DNA of 64,000 bases from Flavobacterium limi (GCF_010645075.1 NZ_JAADZV010000001.1:124001-188000); one strand, 5' to 3'; counted from the first letter of the stretch, positions 46,501 to 54,136 are shown. Numbers and translations: made by a program. Notes: a model not told the origin generated them from the sequence alone.

Positions 46501-46754
46501 TACGATTTGGAGTCAATTTTCTTGACATTTTCTAATGATGCAATCGCATCTTCAATTTTCTTTGTAACTGTATTTTCTACCTCACTTGGAGAAGCTCCCG
46601 GATAAATAGTAGAAATTGTAATAACGTTTTGTTCAAATTTTGGGATCAGCTCATAGCCAAGCTGGCTATAACTGAACAATCCACCAAGAGTCAGAATTGT
46701 AAACAATACAATTACCAACGACGGACGTTTTATGGATATTTCGGCTAATTTCAT
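43578..46754 (-). CDS. RND efflux transporter, inner-membrane permease
   Basis: 1058 residues, HAE1/AcrB-type proton-driven drug exporter. Twelve membrane segments and two large periplasmic loops are present. Conserved segments: IKRPSLVIVLFTILTLGG at the N-terminus, VGILVDDAIVVLENIYRH with the two membrane Asp residues of the proton relay in TM4, and VNYIWGGDMENQSEGF before TM7. It works with the adaptor and TolC-type channel encoded upstream. Last gene of the tetR-tolC-adaptor-permease operon; 117 nt separate it from the adaptor gene. Confidence 0.96.
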   Translation of the reverse strand: MKLAEISIKRPSLVIVLFTILTLGGLFSYSQLGYELIPKFEQNVITISTIYPGASPSEVENTVTKKIEDAIASLENVKKIDSKSYESLSIVSITLTSNAKVDFSLNDAQRKINAIISDLPDDVKTPALTKFSLSDLPIMTLGANGRMDEAAFYDLIDKKVAPILSRVQGVAQVNIIGGSEREIQVNLDAVKMQGYGLSVPQVQQNILTSNLDFPTGNIQTRDQKILIRLAGKYKSVEELRNLVVSSQNGIQIRLGEIADVQDTQKVAEKISRVDQKSAIVLQIVKQSDANAVAVSEQLKQTVATLEKDYKVNDLKLEIAKDSTIFTLEAADSVVHDLLIAVILVAFVMLFFLHSIRNSLIVMVSIPASLIATFIGIYLMGYTLNLMSLLGLSLVVGILVDDAIVVLENIYRHMEMGKSRIRASYDGTAEIGGTVTSITLVIVVVFLPIAMSSGLVSNIITQFCVTVIISTMLSLLASFTIIPWLSSRFGKLEHIEGKNLFGRIILGFEDYLTRFTNWVSHLLTWCLDHYIKTFVVVIILFFASTIGLMGGGFIGGEFFASSDSGEFLVQIEMPKDASLEQTNFMTQKAEAFLKSQEYVHSQITTVGQTSEGFGASQATAYKAEIDVKMIEQKDRTDDANVYAAKMKRKLEKVLVGAKVKTVPVGILGTAEDATLGLIVTGPSTEAAMAFAKLAEAELRTIPGTTEIKLTVEDGNPEINVKVDRDKMAALGLTLQTVGLTMQTAFSGNTDGKYRAGEYEYDINIRYNAFDRKSITDVSNLIFINAAGQQIKLSQFADITEGSGPSQLERRDKSASVTVKGQNVGVPSGTIVGIWQEKLDKLKKPAGVNYIWGGDMENQSEGFGTLGIALLAAIILVYLVMVSLYDSFAHPFVVLFAIPLSFIGAMLALALTNNSLNIFTILGIIMLIGLVCKNAIMLVDYTNQRRAAGESIRTALIQANHARLRPILMTTIAMVFGMFPIALASGAGAEWKNGLAWVIIGGLISSLFLTLIVVPVIYNIMEKLIQKFSKGDKIDYEAEMVADYTPTEVSEDGFNPKHTH

Positions 46755-46785
46755 ATGTTTTTTTATTAAGTCCTTAGTTTTTTAA

Positions 46786-46856
46786 AGTCACTAGTTCTTA
46801 GCTTTTAGGTTTAGTCTTGCTATTTACCCAATTCTAGGGACTAAGGACTAGTTACT
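46786..46856. repeat. inverted repeat in the adaptor-permease gap
   Basis: 16-nt arms, 46786-46801 and 46841-46856, with two mismatches; the shared words are CTAGT and CTTAG. It fills most of the 117-nt gap. Confidence 0.6.
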
Positions 46857-46871
46857 AAGCACTAATCACTC

Positions 46872-47939
46872 TTATTTAATAATTTCTACTGTATTTCCGT
46901 CCTGTAAGTTGATCTGACCTGTAGTGATAACTTTTTCTCCATCAGACAATCCATTGATGATTTCTACTTTATCACCTAAAATTCTTCCGGCAGTTACTTT
47001 TTTCAGTTTGGCTTTACCATTTTCGGCAACAAAAATTTCATTACTGCTTACACTCCCAACGAATGCATTTCTAGGGACAACCATTAAGTTTTGTTTCTGT
47101 TGTTTTGAAGCAAAATTTGCAGTTCCGTACATACCGGCTTTCAGGTCATTGTTAGAATTATTTGTGATTTCGATTTCAACAGGGAAATTTAAAGACTCAT
47201 CTGCTTTTGCGGCAATAAAAGTAATTTTTCCTGAAAAAGTTTTATCAGGATAAACACTAGCAGTTATAGTGATGTTATCCCCTTTTTTAAGACTTGCCAC
47301 CTGATTTTCATTAACAGTAACTGTTAATTTTAATTTAGATGTATTTACAATATCAAATAAAGCAGTGGCTGGCATTCCTGTTAGGATAGAACCTGGCTCA
47401 ATATGTTTTTTATTAATAAATCCGTTAATTGGAGCTTTTACTTTTGTATCTCCAACGTTGATGTTTGCCTGTTTTAAATTAGATTCTGCATTTGTTAAAG
47501 CTAATTTTGCCTGATCTAATTGCTGTTTAGTAACACCGCCTGTTTTAAAGGCATTTTCGTATCTGCTGTAATCAGATTTTGCATTTTGGTAAACTGCCTG
47601 GGCTTGTTGTGCACTTACATTAATTACATCACCTCTCATAGTTAATAGTGTCTGGCCTACTCTTACATAGTCACCTTCTTTTACTAAAACGCTGATAACC
47701 TTTCCTGATTTTTCTGCTGAAAAAGTCAATTCCTGAATGGGAGCAAAATTTCCGTTAGCAACGAAATCTAATGAAATTTCTTCTGTTTTCACAGGTGTAA
47801 CTTTTACAGAAACAGCAGCATTTTTCTCTGCAACAATATCTGTTTTTTCTTTGTTCTCTTTTTTGTTGTTATTTAAAACATATCCAATCACACCCAGAGC
47901 TGCGATTATGATTACGATTGTTATAATAGTTTTCTTCAT
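46872..47939 (-). CDS. RND efflux periplasmic adaptor (membrane-fusion protein)
   Basis: 355 residues. The N-terminal membrane helix is TIITIVIIIAALGVIGYVL. A lipoyl half-motif (GKVISVLVKEGDYVRVGQTL), the helical hairpin (QAQAVYQNAKSDYSRYENAF to NLKQANINVGD), and the second lipoyl half (VKAPINGFINKKHIEPGSIL) follow, then the beta-barrel and membrane-proximal domains. It bridges the permease and the TolC channel. No lipobox cysteine is seen, so it is anchored by the helix. Confidence 0.95.
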   Translation of the reverse strand: MKKTIITIVIIIAALGVIGYVLNNNKKENKEKTDIVAEKNAAVSVKVTPVKTEEISLDFVANGNFAPIQELTFSAEKSGKVISVLVKEGDYVRVGQTLLTMRGDVINVSAQQAQAVYQNAKSDYSRYENAFKTGGVTKQQLDQAKLALTNAESNLKQANINVGDTKVKAPINGFINKKHIEPGSILTGMPATALFDIVNTSKLKLTVTVNENQVASLKKGDNITITASVYPDKTFSGKITFIAAKADESLNFPVEIEITNNSNNDLKAGMYGTANFASKQQKQNLMVVPRNAFVGSVSSNEIFVAENGKAKLKKVTAGRILGDKVEIINGLSDGEKVITTGQINLQDGNTVEIIK

Positions 47940-47948
47940 TGTAATTAG

Positions 47949-49283
47949 TTATTTAATAAGAGTTTTTAGTTCGCCTTTTGATTTGATTAGAGATATTTCA
48001 GCAATTTTATAATTTAGAACTGCTCTGCTGTAATTGTTCTGAGCTTCCTGATTTGCATTTTCAGCATCTAATAAGTCAGTTAATGATGCTAATCCCTGTA
48101 AGTAATTGTTTTTGGTATTGCTTAAGATTTCACTTGCAAGTCGCATATTTTCTTTTTGGTTCTCAATAGTCACCAGATTATTGTTGATTTGCGTCATCGC
48201 ATTTCTATAGTCCAGATCAAGTGAAAGTTTGGTGTCTTTCATATCTTCCTGAAGCGTTCTGATTTCAACATCTGCCTGTCTTACTTTTGCACGGGTTCCA
48301 AATCCTGTGAAAATTGGGATATTTAAATTTAATCCAATCGCAGAGAAGTCAGACCAGTAAACCCCGTCTTTTGGCTTTTTAAACCAAGGCATTTCAGGCC
48401 CCTGACCAATATAATTGTAACCTGCAGTTAATGAAAGTCTAGGATAATATCCTGCTTCAACAGCTTTTTTGTTAAATATTAAAAGCTCTTCCTGCTTTTT
48501 CAAAAGCAGATATTCTGTTCTGTTTTCTGCATTTGGAGTTTCGGTCAATGCTGCCGATGTGGCTTCAAACTCTTCAGAAGGAATTTCTATTTGAGTTTCG
48601 ATTGGCATACCCATATAAAATTTCAAAGCATTTTCCTGTAATTCAGCCTGATTTTTAACTTGTTGGCGCTCTGTGTCAATGTTTGATAGTTTTACAATAA
48701 TACGGTCTAAATCAATTTTCTTGGCTAAACCATTGTCAAATTGCCCCTTTACAATATCACGAACTTTAGTAGTATTGGCGTATGTACTGTCTAATAAAGT
48801 TAAAAGATCTCGTTGAACATATACTGAGTAATAATTATTTGCTACTCTTTCAATTACCTGCTCTTCTGTCAACTGATCGTTTATCTGGTAAAATTCGCGT
48901 GTAGAACGAGCGGCTCTCAATCCTGTAAAAACAGATTGGTCAAAAATCGCCTGAGTTAAAGAAAGTCCTGCAGTAGAAGTCCATTTTTGGCCTAATGGCG
49001 CTAAAAGTGTAGTTCCTGGAGCGCCAAAAAAATCTCCAGGTAAAGCATTTAACTGCAAAATGGGATTGTATGTCAAATTTCCGTTTGCAGATATTTGTGG
49101 CAGTGCTCTTGAACGTATTTCCTGAATTTTGTATTCACTGTTTTCAATCTGCAATTTTGATTTCTTGGCTTCGGCTTTATTTTGAAGCGCATAAGTAAGA
49201 GCTTCTTTTAAGGTTAGTGTTTTGACCTGTGCGCTGACCGATAAGCCAATAGTGCACAAAAATATAAGAATGATTCTTTTCAT
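47949..49283 (-). CDS. TolC-family outer-membrane efflux channel
   Basis: 444 residues, signal peptide KRIILIFLCTIGLSVSAQ. Two long helical repeats typical of TolC (KTLTLKEALTYALQNKAEAK near the start; ALTETPNAENRTEYLLLKKQ in the second half) and the NVPIF-like LNLNIPIFTGFG turn. Forms the trimeric exit duct of the RND pump. Ten bases separate it from the adaptor gene. Confidence 0.94.
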   Translation of the reverse strand: MKRIILIFLCTIGLSVSAQVKTLTLKEALTYALQNKAEAKKSKLQIENSEYKIQEIRSRALPQISANGNLTYNPILQLNALPGDFFGAPGTTLLAPLGQKWTSTAGLSLTQAIFDQSVFTGLRAARSTREFYQINDQLTEEQVIERVANNYYSVYVQRDLLTLLDSTYANTTKVRDIVKGQFDNGLAKKIDLDRIIVKLSNIDTERQQVKNQAELQENALKFYMGMPIETQIEIPSEEFEATSAALTETPNAENRTEYLLLKKQEELLIFNKKAVEAGYYPRLSLTAGYNYIGQGPEMPWFKKPKDGVYWSDFSAIGLNLNIPIFTGFGTRAKVRQADVEIRTLQEDMKDTKLSLDLDYRNAMTQINNNLVTIENQKENMRLASEILSNTKNNYLQGLASLTDLLDAENANQEAQNNYSRAVLNYKIAEISLIKSKGELKTLIK

Positions 49284-49295
49284 ATGGATTGATGA

Positions 49296-49895
49296 TTAAG
49301 TAATAATTTTTTTAAGTTGTTTTTCTAATTCCTCAATTCCTAAAGGAGTTGACATTGCTCTGGTATGATATTCTAAGGCTTCTAATTCTAATTTTTGCGC
49401 TTCTTTGTCTGATACTGTTGTCTCATTGATATGAAAAATTAAAGTGTAATAAAACCTTACATAAACATCAATATTCAAATCTGCTCTATACAATTTTTCA
49501 CGAATTCCTTTTTCAATATTTTCTCTAAACCATTGACTGCATTGATCAATTTCGGTAGTCATGACCTTATAATAGATATCAGGATAATGTTTTTTAAGCT
49601 GATATATCGGAGACGAATCCAAACTGTTTGTAAACATTTCACAAAACATTTCACGGATTTCAAAATTCTCCTGAATTGCATTATTGTTTTTAGCTACAAT
49701 CGTATCAATGATTTCATGTACCTGTTTATGAACTAAAGTTGTACTTTCTTCTATTAAAATCTCTTTGTTGCAGAAATATTTATAAATTGTTTTTTTTGAA
49801 ATACACATTTCCCCTGCAATATCATCCATTGTAACACTTTTAAAACCGAGTTTTAAAAATAGCTCACTTGCTTTTGATATGATTTTCTCTTTCAT
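49296..49895 (-). CDS. TetR/AcrR-family repressor of the efflux operon
   Basis: About 199 residues. The N-terminal helix-turn-helix is clear: IISKASELFLKLGFKSVTMD, then DIAGEMCISKKTIYKYFCNK. The C-terminal ligand-binding domain is helical. It leads the operon with tolC 12 nt downstream, so it probably represses its own operon and responds to an exported compound. The start at 49895 (MKEKIISKA) is chosen as closest to the helix-turn-helix; ATG at 49907 adds four residues and is also possible. A GGAAACT site lies in its promoter spacer. Confidence 0.93.
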   Translation of the reverse strand: MKEKIISKASELFLKLGFKSVTMDDIAGEMCISKKTIYKYFCNKEILIEESTTLVHKQVHEIIDTIVAKNNNAIQENFEIREMFCEMFTNSLDSSPIYQLKKHYPDIYYKVMTTEIDQCSQWFRENIEKGIREKLYRADLNIDVYVRFYYTLIFHINETTVSDKEAQKLELEALEYHTRAMSTPLGIEELEKQLKKIIT

Positions 49896-49917
49896 TTTAA
49901 TTTTCAAAATTGTATTG

Positions 49918-49947
49918 CAAAAGTAATTAGGAAACTAAAGTTACAAA
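49918..49947 (-). promoter_or_regulatory. promoter and candidate operator of the tetR-efflux operon
   Basis: Minus strand -7 TACTTTTG (49925-49918) and -33 TTTG (49947-49944), spacing 18. The spacer holds GGAAACTAAAGTTAC (49929-49943), an imperfect dyad with the same GGAAACT half-site seen four times (twice as its complement) at the yceI promoter. An operator placed between the boxes is typical of repression by blocking polymerase. Confidence 0.6.
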
Positions 49948-50002
49948 AAAGCCCCCAACACATTTGTAATAATTTTACATTAACTTATTCATTACGTAAG
50001 AT

Positions 50003-50524
50003 TTATATGCTGAATTCTAAATTTGCAATAAGTTTGATATCTTTTCCCAATGCCAATCCTCCGTTGTGGTTATAGGAATTATAGTCTAAACCAAAATCCT
50101 GACGTTTAATATCTCCTTTAATTTCAAAAGCGACTTTTTTCTCTCCGTTATAAGTATTCACACCAATAAATTCTGCATCAAGTTCTACAACTCGTGTAAC
50201 ATCTTTTATGGTTAGGTCTCCTTTAAAAAAGTTGATATTATTGTTTACTTTTTGAAAAGAGGTTGATTTGAAACTAATAATAGGGTGCTCATTTACATTA
50301 AACAAGTCATTCAGCTGCAAGTGCGAGTCGATTTGCTGAAAACTATCTGCTTTATTGTTAATGTCTAATGAAAATGCAACCGAAGCATCTTCAATTTCAT
50401 TATCCTCTATATCTACATACCCATCAAACTTGTTTGCAGTTCCTCCTAAATAAGCAATTATTGAATGTCTCATTTTTATTAAAACATCTGATTGGCTAGA
50501 ATCTACGGTCCATGTTGTTTTCAT
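50003..50524 (-). CDS. YceI-family protein
   Basis: 173 residues of the lipocalin-like YceI fold, which binds polyisoprenoid or other lipids in relatives. Typical segments: WTVDSSQSDVLIKMRHSI, FDGYVDIEDNEIEDASVAF, FKSTSFQKVNNN, FFKGDLTIKDVTRVVELDAE and ELGLG-like KRQDFGLDYN. No signal peptide is visible, unlike E. coli YceI, so it is likely cytoplasmic. It runs the same way as the tetR operon but with a 95-nt gap that contains the tetR promoter. Its own promoter lies inside a long inverted repeat. The next gene on the other side, transcribed away, is a polyprenyl synthetase, an interesting match with an isoprenoid-binding family. Confidence 0.88.
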   Translation of the reverse strand: MKTTWTVDSSQSDVLIKMRHSIIAYLGGTANKFDGYVDIEDNEIEDASVAFSLDINNKADSFQQIDSHLQLNDLFNVNEHPIISFKSTSFQKVNNNINFFKGDLTIKDVTRVVELDAEFIGVNTYNGEKKVAFEIKGDIKRQDFGLDYNSYNHNGGLALGKDIKLIANLEFSI

Positions 50525-50568
50525 AAATTTTTGATTTTATTGAGTTTAAAAATCGCTCAATGTCTTTT

Positions 50569-50641
50569 GGAAACTTTTTTGGTGTTTTGAGTTTCCGTGT
50601 GCAAATATAAACAGGAAACTCAAAACACCAAAAAAGTTTCC
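50569..50641. repeat. 28-bp perfect inverted repeat around the yceI promoter
   Basis: Arms 50569-50596 and 50614-50641 are exact reverse complements of each other, separated by 17 nt. Each arm is itself GGAAACT-N14-AGTTTCC, so four half-sites are arranged symmetrically. The loop contains the yceI -7 element, the right arm contains its -33 box, and the left arm the predicted transcript start. Confidence 0.92.
50602..50632 (-). promoter_or_regulatory. promoter of yceI
   Basis: Minus strand -7 TATATTTG (50609-50602), -33 TTTG (50632-50629), spacing exactly 19, a full match to the Bacteroidota consensus. The leader is about 72 nt. Confidence 0.8.
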
Positions 50642-50747
50642 GTGTTTTTTTAAAATAATTTTAACGTCTTAAAAATGAGTTCAATCAGCTAATTTCAAAT
50701 TCAGGTCACCATTTAAATTTTAAAAACAATAATTCGTATTTGAATTG

Positions 50748-50755
50748 TATCTTTG
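50748..50755 (+). promoter_or_regulatory. -7 element of the polyprenyl synthetase gene
   Basis: TATCTTTG, fits TAnnTTTG. It lies inside the longer possible frame opening at 50740, so the real start is the ATG at 50782. Confidence 0.55.
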
Positions 50756-50781
50756 GGCTTCGTAAATCAGAATTCCATTTT

Positions 50782-51756
50782 ATGCACGATATTAGCCAGT
50801 ACCAGGATTTTTTTATTAGTTATTTAAAAAGGCAAAACATAAGTAAAGAGCCTAAAAATCTTTATGAACCTATTGAATATATTTTAGGGCTTGGAGGAAA
50901 ACGGATGCGTCCGGTACTCACCTTAATGGCTGCAGAAGTTTTTGATGCCGATTATGAAATAGCACTTCCGGCTGCAATGGCTGTAGAGGTTTTTCATAAC
51001 TTCTCTTTAGTTCATGATGATATTATGGATGATGCGCCGTTAAGAAGAGGGCAGGTTACAGTACATGAGAAATGGAATCTGAACACCGGAATCCTGTCCG
51101 GAGATGCGATGCTTATCCTGGCGTATCAATATTTTGAACAATATGAACCAACAATTTTCAGGGATTTAGCTAAATTATTCAGCAAAACGGCACTTGAGGT
51201 TTGCGAAGGTCAGCAATGGGATGTTGATTTTGAAAACCGGTCAGATGTGACCATTCCTGAATACCTGAAAATGATTGAGTATAAAACGGCTGTTTTGGTC
51301 GCTGCAGCTATGAAAATGGGAGCAATTGTAGCCAAAACTTCTGAAAAAGAAGCCAATTTAATTTATGATTTCGGACTTAACTTAGGATTAGCTTTTCAGC
51401 TTCAGGATGATTACTTAGATGCTTTTGGAGATCCGGAAACTTTTGGGAAACAAGTAGGCGGAGATATTATCGAAAACAAAAAAACGTATTTGTACTTGAA
51501 AGCACTGGAGTTTTCTGTTCCTGAAAAAGCTTCAGAACTGCAAAAGTTATTTAGCCAGCAATTAGAAGATAACACAGATAAAATAGAAAAAGTGAAGTTA
51601 ATTTTCAACGAATCAGGTGCATCAGAAGCTACTCAGAAGGCGATAAAAATGTACACTTTTAAAGCTTTTGAAACACTTGAAAAAATGAATATCAACGCAG
51701 AAAAGAAAAATATCCTGAAAACTTTTGGTGAAAATCTAATGGGCAGAAAGGTTTAA
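50782..51756 (+). CDS. polyprenyl (isoprenyl) diphosphate synthase
   Basis: About 324 residues, trans-isoprenyl synthase fold. The first Asp-rich motif is DDIMDD (residues 79-84), with the GGKRMRP signature before it (38-44); the second is QLQDDYLDAFGDP. It condenses isopentenyl units to allylic diphosphates for menaquinone or carotenoid side chains. Product length cannot be fixed from sequence here. The start at 50782 (MHDISQYQDFF) is set by the -7 element at 50748. Followed after 10 nt by a membrane-protein gene, so an operon is likely. Confidence 0.93.
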   Translation: MHDISQYQDFFISYLKRQNISKEPKNLYEPIEYILGLGGKRMRPVLTLMAAEVFDADYEIALPAAMAVEVFHNFSLVHDDIMDDAPLRRGQVTVHEKWNLNTGILSGDAMLILAYQYFEQYEPTIFRDLAKLFSKTALEVCEGQQWDVDFENRSDVTIPEYLKMIEYKTAVLVAAAMKMGAIVAKTSEKEANLIYDFGLNLGLAFQLQDDYLDAFGDPETFGKQVGGDIIENKKTYLYLKALEFSVPEKASELQKLFSQQLEDNTDKIEKVKLIFNESGASEATQKAIKMYTFKAFETLEKMNINAEKKNILKTFGENLMGRKV

Positions 51757-51766
51757 TATTCAAATT

Positions 51767-52504
51767 ATGGACATCATAGTAAATAATCTTTTTTTTGCTG
51801 ATAGAAATAGTAATGCGAGAATCCAGTTGTTTTTTGCGCTATGTTTTCCTTTTTTTACCCTTTTTGCTTTAGGAATTGACAGTGTTCCTTTTGCAGCAAA
51901 TTATTTTGACGGGCGACAAATTACGAATGTTTTAGCCATAATTTATTTCTCTTTTTTCTTTTGGGTTTCCGGTTCTTATTTAAGGAAACTCATGTTTGTG
52001 ATGGTTTTTTTGTCCTATATAGGAGAAGTGCTTTTTTGTACGTTGCTCGGAATGTACAATTACAGAACGACCGTGATCCCGTTATATGTGCCTTTTGGTC
52101 ATGCGATTGTGTATGCTTCGGGTTATGTTTTTGCGCATACGAAATGGGCACTTAAAAACGATACTATTCTTAGGAAGTATTTTGCAGTTGGGTTCGCTAT
52201 ATTGTTTTTGTCTGTTGGAATTTTGCTGAAAGACATTTTTTCACTGATTTTCGGGGTCCTTTTCTTTTGGGTTTTAAAGAGAAAAAAATGGCAGAACTTA
52301 TATTATTTCATTGCCCTTTGTGTTATCTTTATTGAGCTTGGCGGAACTTATTTTCAATGCTGGAAATGGGTGCCAAAAACGTTTGGAGTAATTCCGGCGG
52401 CCAATCCGCCAATGGGTGCAGTTTTTTTCTACGCAGGCGGAGATGTGCTTTTGTCTAAAATAGTAGATTACTGGAAATCAAAAAAGATAGTTAGTCAATA
52501 TTAA
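51767..52504 (+). CDS. multi-pass membrane protein of unknown function
   Basis: 245 residues, six or seven hydrophobic segments (RIQLFFALCFPFFTLFALG, NVLAIIYFSFFFWVSG, LMFVMVFLSYIGEVLFCTL, FAVGFAILFLSVGILL, IFSLIFGVLFFWVL and others). A striking conserved-looking part is LGGTYFQCWKWVPKTFGV followed by ANPPMGAVFFYAGGD near the end. I do not recognise the family. Its position 10 nt behind a polyprenyl synthetase suggests a part in isoprenoid or lipid metabolism (inference). Confidence 0.75.
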   Translation: MDIIVNNLFFADRNSNARIQLFFALCFPFFTLFALGIDSVPFAANYFDGRQITNVLAIIYFSFFFWVSGSYLRKLMFVMVFLSYIGEVLFCTLLGMYNYRTTVIPLYVPFGHAIVYASGYVFAHTKWALKNDTILRKYFAVGFAILFLSVGILLKDIFSLIFGVLFFWVLKRKKWQNLYYFIALCVIFIELGGTYFQCWKWVPKTFGVIPAANPPMGAVFFYAGGDVLLSKIVDYWKSKKIVSQY

Positions 52505-52567
52505 ATTGAAATTGATTTTTGAAATTGCCATTGAAATTGATTTGTTGCCATTGAATTTTGAAATTGA
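52504..52567 (+). repeat. tandem-like GAAATTG word repeat
   Basis: A short run in which TTGAAATTGATT and TTGCCATTGAA words recur several times. It looks like an intergenic repeat that happens to stay open in frame with the next gene. Confidence 0.55.
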
Positions 52568-52574
52568 AAAACCT

Positions 52575-52928
52575 ATGTATGTTTCTCCCTTAAATACCGA
52601 TTTGTTATTCGAAGAAGCTCAAAAGGATTCTTTATACCTGAACTTGATTGAGCAGCTCAATAAAGACTTCAATCTGGCAAACGAGGGAATTGATTTTCCG
52701 TTAAGTATTACTCCCGATGAATTAAAAATCCAGCTCCACGAAAAAATCTACAGAATGATTCAGTATAAATTTGCTGAATACCTTAATTTGCTCTATATAA
52801 TCGATGTTCCGGAAAACGAAATCAAACAATTAGACGGATCAGATTTGGTTAGTCTTGCTGAAGAAGTTTCTTTTTTAATATTAAAAAGAGAATGGCAGAA
52901 GGTTTGGTTTCGGAATTTTTATAAGTAA
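52575..52928 (+). CDS. small conserved-looking protein of unknown function
   Basis: 117 residues, mostly helical, acidic N-terminal part (NTDLLFEEAQKDSLYLNLIE) and QYKFAEYLNLLYIIDVPENE in the middle; no membrane segment or motif that I recognise. ATG at 52575 (MYVSPLNTD) is chosen. An in-frame TTG at 52506 would add 23 residues, but that part is encoded by the GAAATTG word repeat and is unlikely to be translated. It follows the membrane-protein gene and probably belongs to the same transcript. Confidence 0.65.
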   Translation: MYVSPLNTDLLFEEAQKDSLYLNLIEQLNKDFNLANEGIDFPLSITPDELKIQLHEKIYRMIQYKFAEYLNLLYIIDVPENEIKQLDGSDLVSLAEEVSFLILKREWQKVWFRNFYK

Positions 52929-52933
52929 AGATT

Positions 52934-53500
52934 CTAAGGTGTTTTTTCATTTGGACGAACGATTTTATGTAACTTATCTAATTCAGTCCCGAGCCCAAAA
53001 TACTGCGTGTCAATTTTACTTCCAATAATTTGGAAACGATTACATTTAAAACAAATTTTTGCTATTCCAACAGTCTTTTCTTTCTTTTTAAAAATAAAAA
53101 TATCGCGATACTCCGGAACACAAGCATATGCATTCATCTGTAAAGAGTCTTTTTCGCTGAATATATTTTCAATTTGCTTTTGTTGTTTAATTGTAAGATT
53201 AGATTTCTTATAATTATGATTTAGCAAAATTTCCCCAAAATCTTTTTTAGGAATACTATCAGGAAAATATCCAACAAACAAACTTTCAAGCTCTTGTTGT
53301 TTTTTTGATCTTTTACTTTTTCCTGTAAAATCAATTACACTTTCAAGAGTATAATTTCCAAAATAATGATCAATTTCATCGGAGTCAAAAAAAGGTCGAG
53401 ATTCTTTTTTAACAACCTTTTCAATTTCAATATCTTTTTTCGAAGAATGATTACAGCTTAGAAGTAAAATATAAGCAATTATTAAAATACATTTTCTCAT
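52934..53500 (-). CDS. lipoprotein of unknown function
   Basis: About 188 residues with a lipoprotein signal peptide (KCILIIAYILLLSC, lipobox LLSC). The mature part includes DSDEIDHYFGNYTLESVIDF and a short CFKCNRFQIIGS segment with two cysteines. No recognised domain. The start at 53500 (MRKCILII) removes three residues from the longest frame and gives a normal signal peptide. Converges with the 52575 gene with only a 5-nt gap. Confidence 0.7.
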   Translation of the reverse strand: MRKCILIIAYILLLSCNHSSKKDIEIEKVVKKESRPFFDSDEIDHYFGNYTLESVIDFTGKSKRSKKQQELESLFVGYFPDSIPKKDFGEILLNHNYKKSNLTIKQQKQIENIFSEKDSLQMNAYACVPEYRDIFIFKKKEKTVGIAKICFKCNRFQIIGSKIDTQYFGLGTELDKLHKIVRPNEKTP

Positions 53501-53546
53501 TAATATCAAATTAAAAAAACTTAGAATCTCAGAAACTTAGAAACTT

Positions 53547-54101
53547 TTAGAAATACACCCTCACAAAAGGCATAAATGCAGATCCGTACAAACTTCTGTC
53601 ATCATCAAATAAAACGTCATATCGGGCACCAACAGTTACACTGCCTGTTCTGTAACCGGCTCCAAGATATAGTGCTGTGTTCCAGAAATTATCCGAATAC
53701 GACGGAAAACCATTTCTTGCATCATAATCCGTGTTAACACGAACTTGTTCTAATTCAGCCGATAATTGGATTTCGGGTATAGGATTTACCAGTCCGATAA
53801 TACTTCCTCCATATACATAAGAATCATAGTAATTTTTTGAAGCTAAATAACCAAATTGAAGACCAACACCAACAGCAACAATTTCGTTTATATTATAAAT
53901 AGCACTTGGCATTACAGAAATGTCAGTATAGCCCGAACCAATTCCGAGACCTAATCCGCCGCCAAATTGTACTTTGTCCCAAAATGTGTAATTGTTATCG
54001 ATTACATTATTTTGTTCCTGTGCATTTGCAAAATTTGAAAATAGGCTAATCATAATCACAAAAAATGATTTGAAAACGATTGAAAGATGAATTTTCTTCA
54101 T
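53547..54101 (-). CDS. exported beta-barrel-like protein
   Basis: 184 residues, signal peptide ending ISLFSNFANAQ. The mature part has alternating strands rich in Gly, Tyr and Val (GGGLGLGIGSGYTDIS, VGVGLQFGYLASKNYY, YLGAGYRTGSVTVGARYDV) and ends with an aromatic F, as in small outer-membrane barrels. Divergent from sucA. Similar proteins are sometimes named alpha-ketoglutarate decarboxylase in databases, apparently because of the neighbouring sucA; no enzyme domain is visible here. Confidence 0.75.
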   Translation of the reverse strand: MKKIHLSIVFKSFFVIMISLFSNFANAQEQNNVIDNNYTFWDKVQFGGGLGLGIGSGYTDISVMPSAIYNINEIVAVGVGLQFGYLASKNYYDSYVYGGSIIGLVNPIPEIQLSAELEQVRVNTDYDARNGFPSYSDNFWNTALYLGAGYRTGSVTVGARYDVLFDDDRSLYGSAFMPFVRVYF

Positions 54102-54124
54102 AGTTTAGGCTATTTTTAACAAAT

Positions 54125-54136
54125 TTTTACGTAAAA
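54125..54136. promoter_or_regulatory. ACGTAAAA palindrome and direct repeat in the sucA upstream region
   Basis: TTTTACGTAAAA (54125-54136) is a perfect 12-bp palindrome and GTACGTAAAA follows at 54137-54146. It sits between two divergent promoters and could be an operator. Evidence is sequence symmetry only. Confidence 0.3.

Noticed and set aside
45887..47253. Plus-strand frames of about 110 codons opposite the RND and adaptor genes
   Set aside because: Antisense to well-conserved coding sequence and without any recognisable domain or start signal.
52506..52574. N-terminal extension of the 52575 gene from a TTG start
   Set aside because: Encoded by a GAAATTG word repeat, with low-complexity residues; the ATG at 52575 gives a better protein.
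53547..54101. Alpha-ketoglutarate decarboxylase
   Set aside because: A label sometimes given to relatives next to sucA; the sequence is a short exported beta-rich protein without thiamine-binding or other enzyme motifs.
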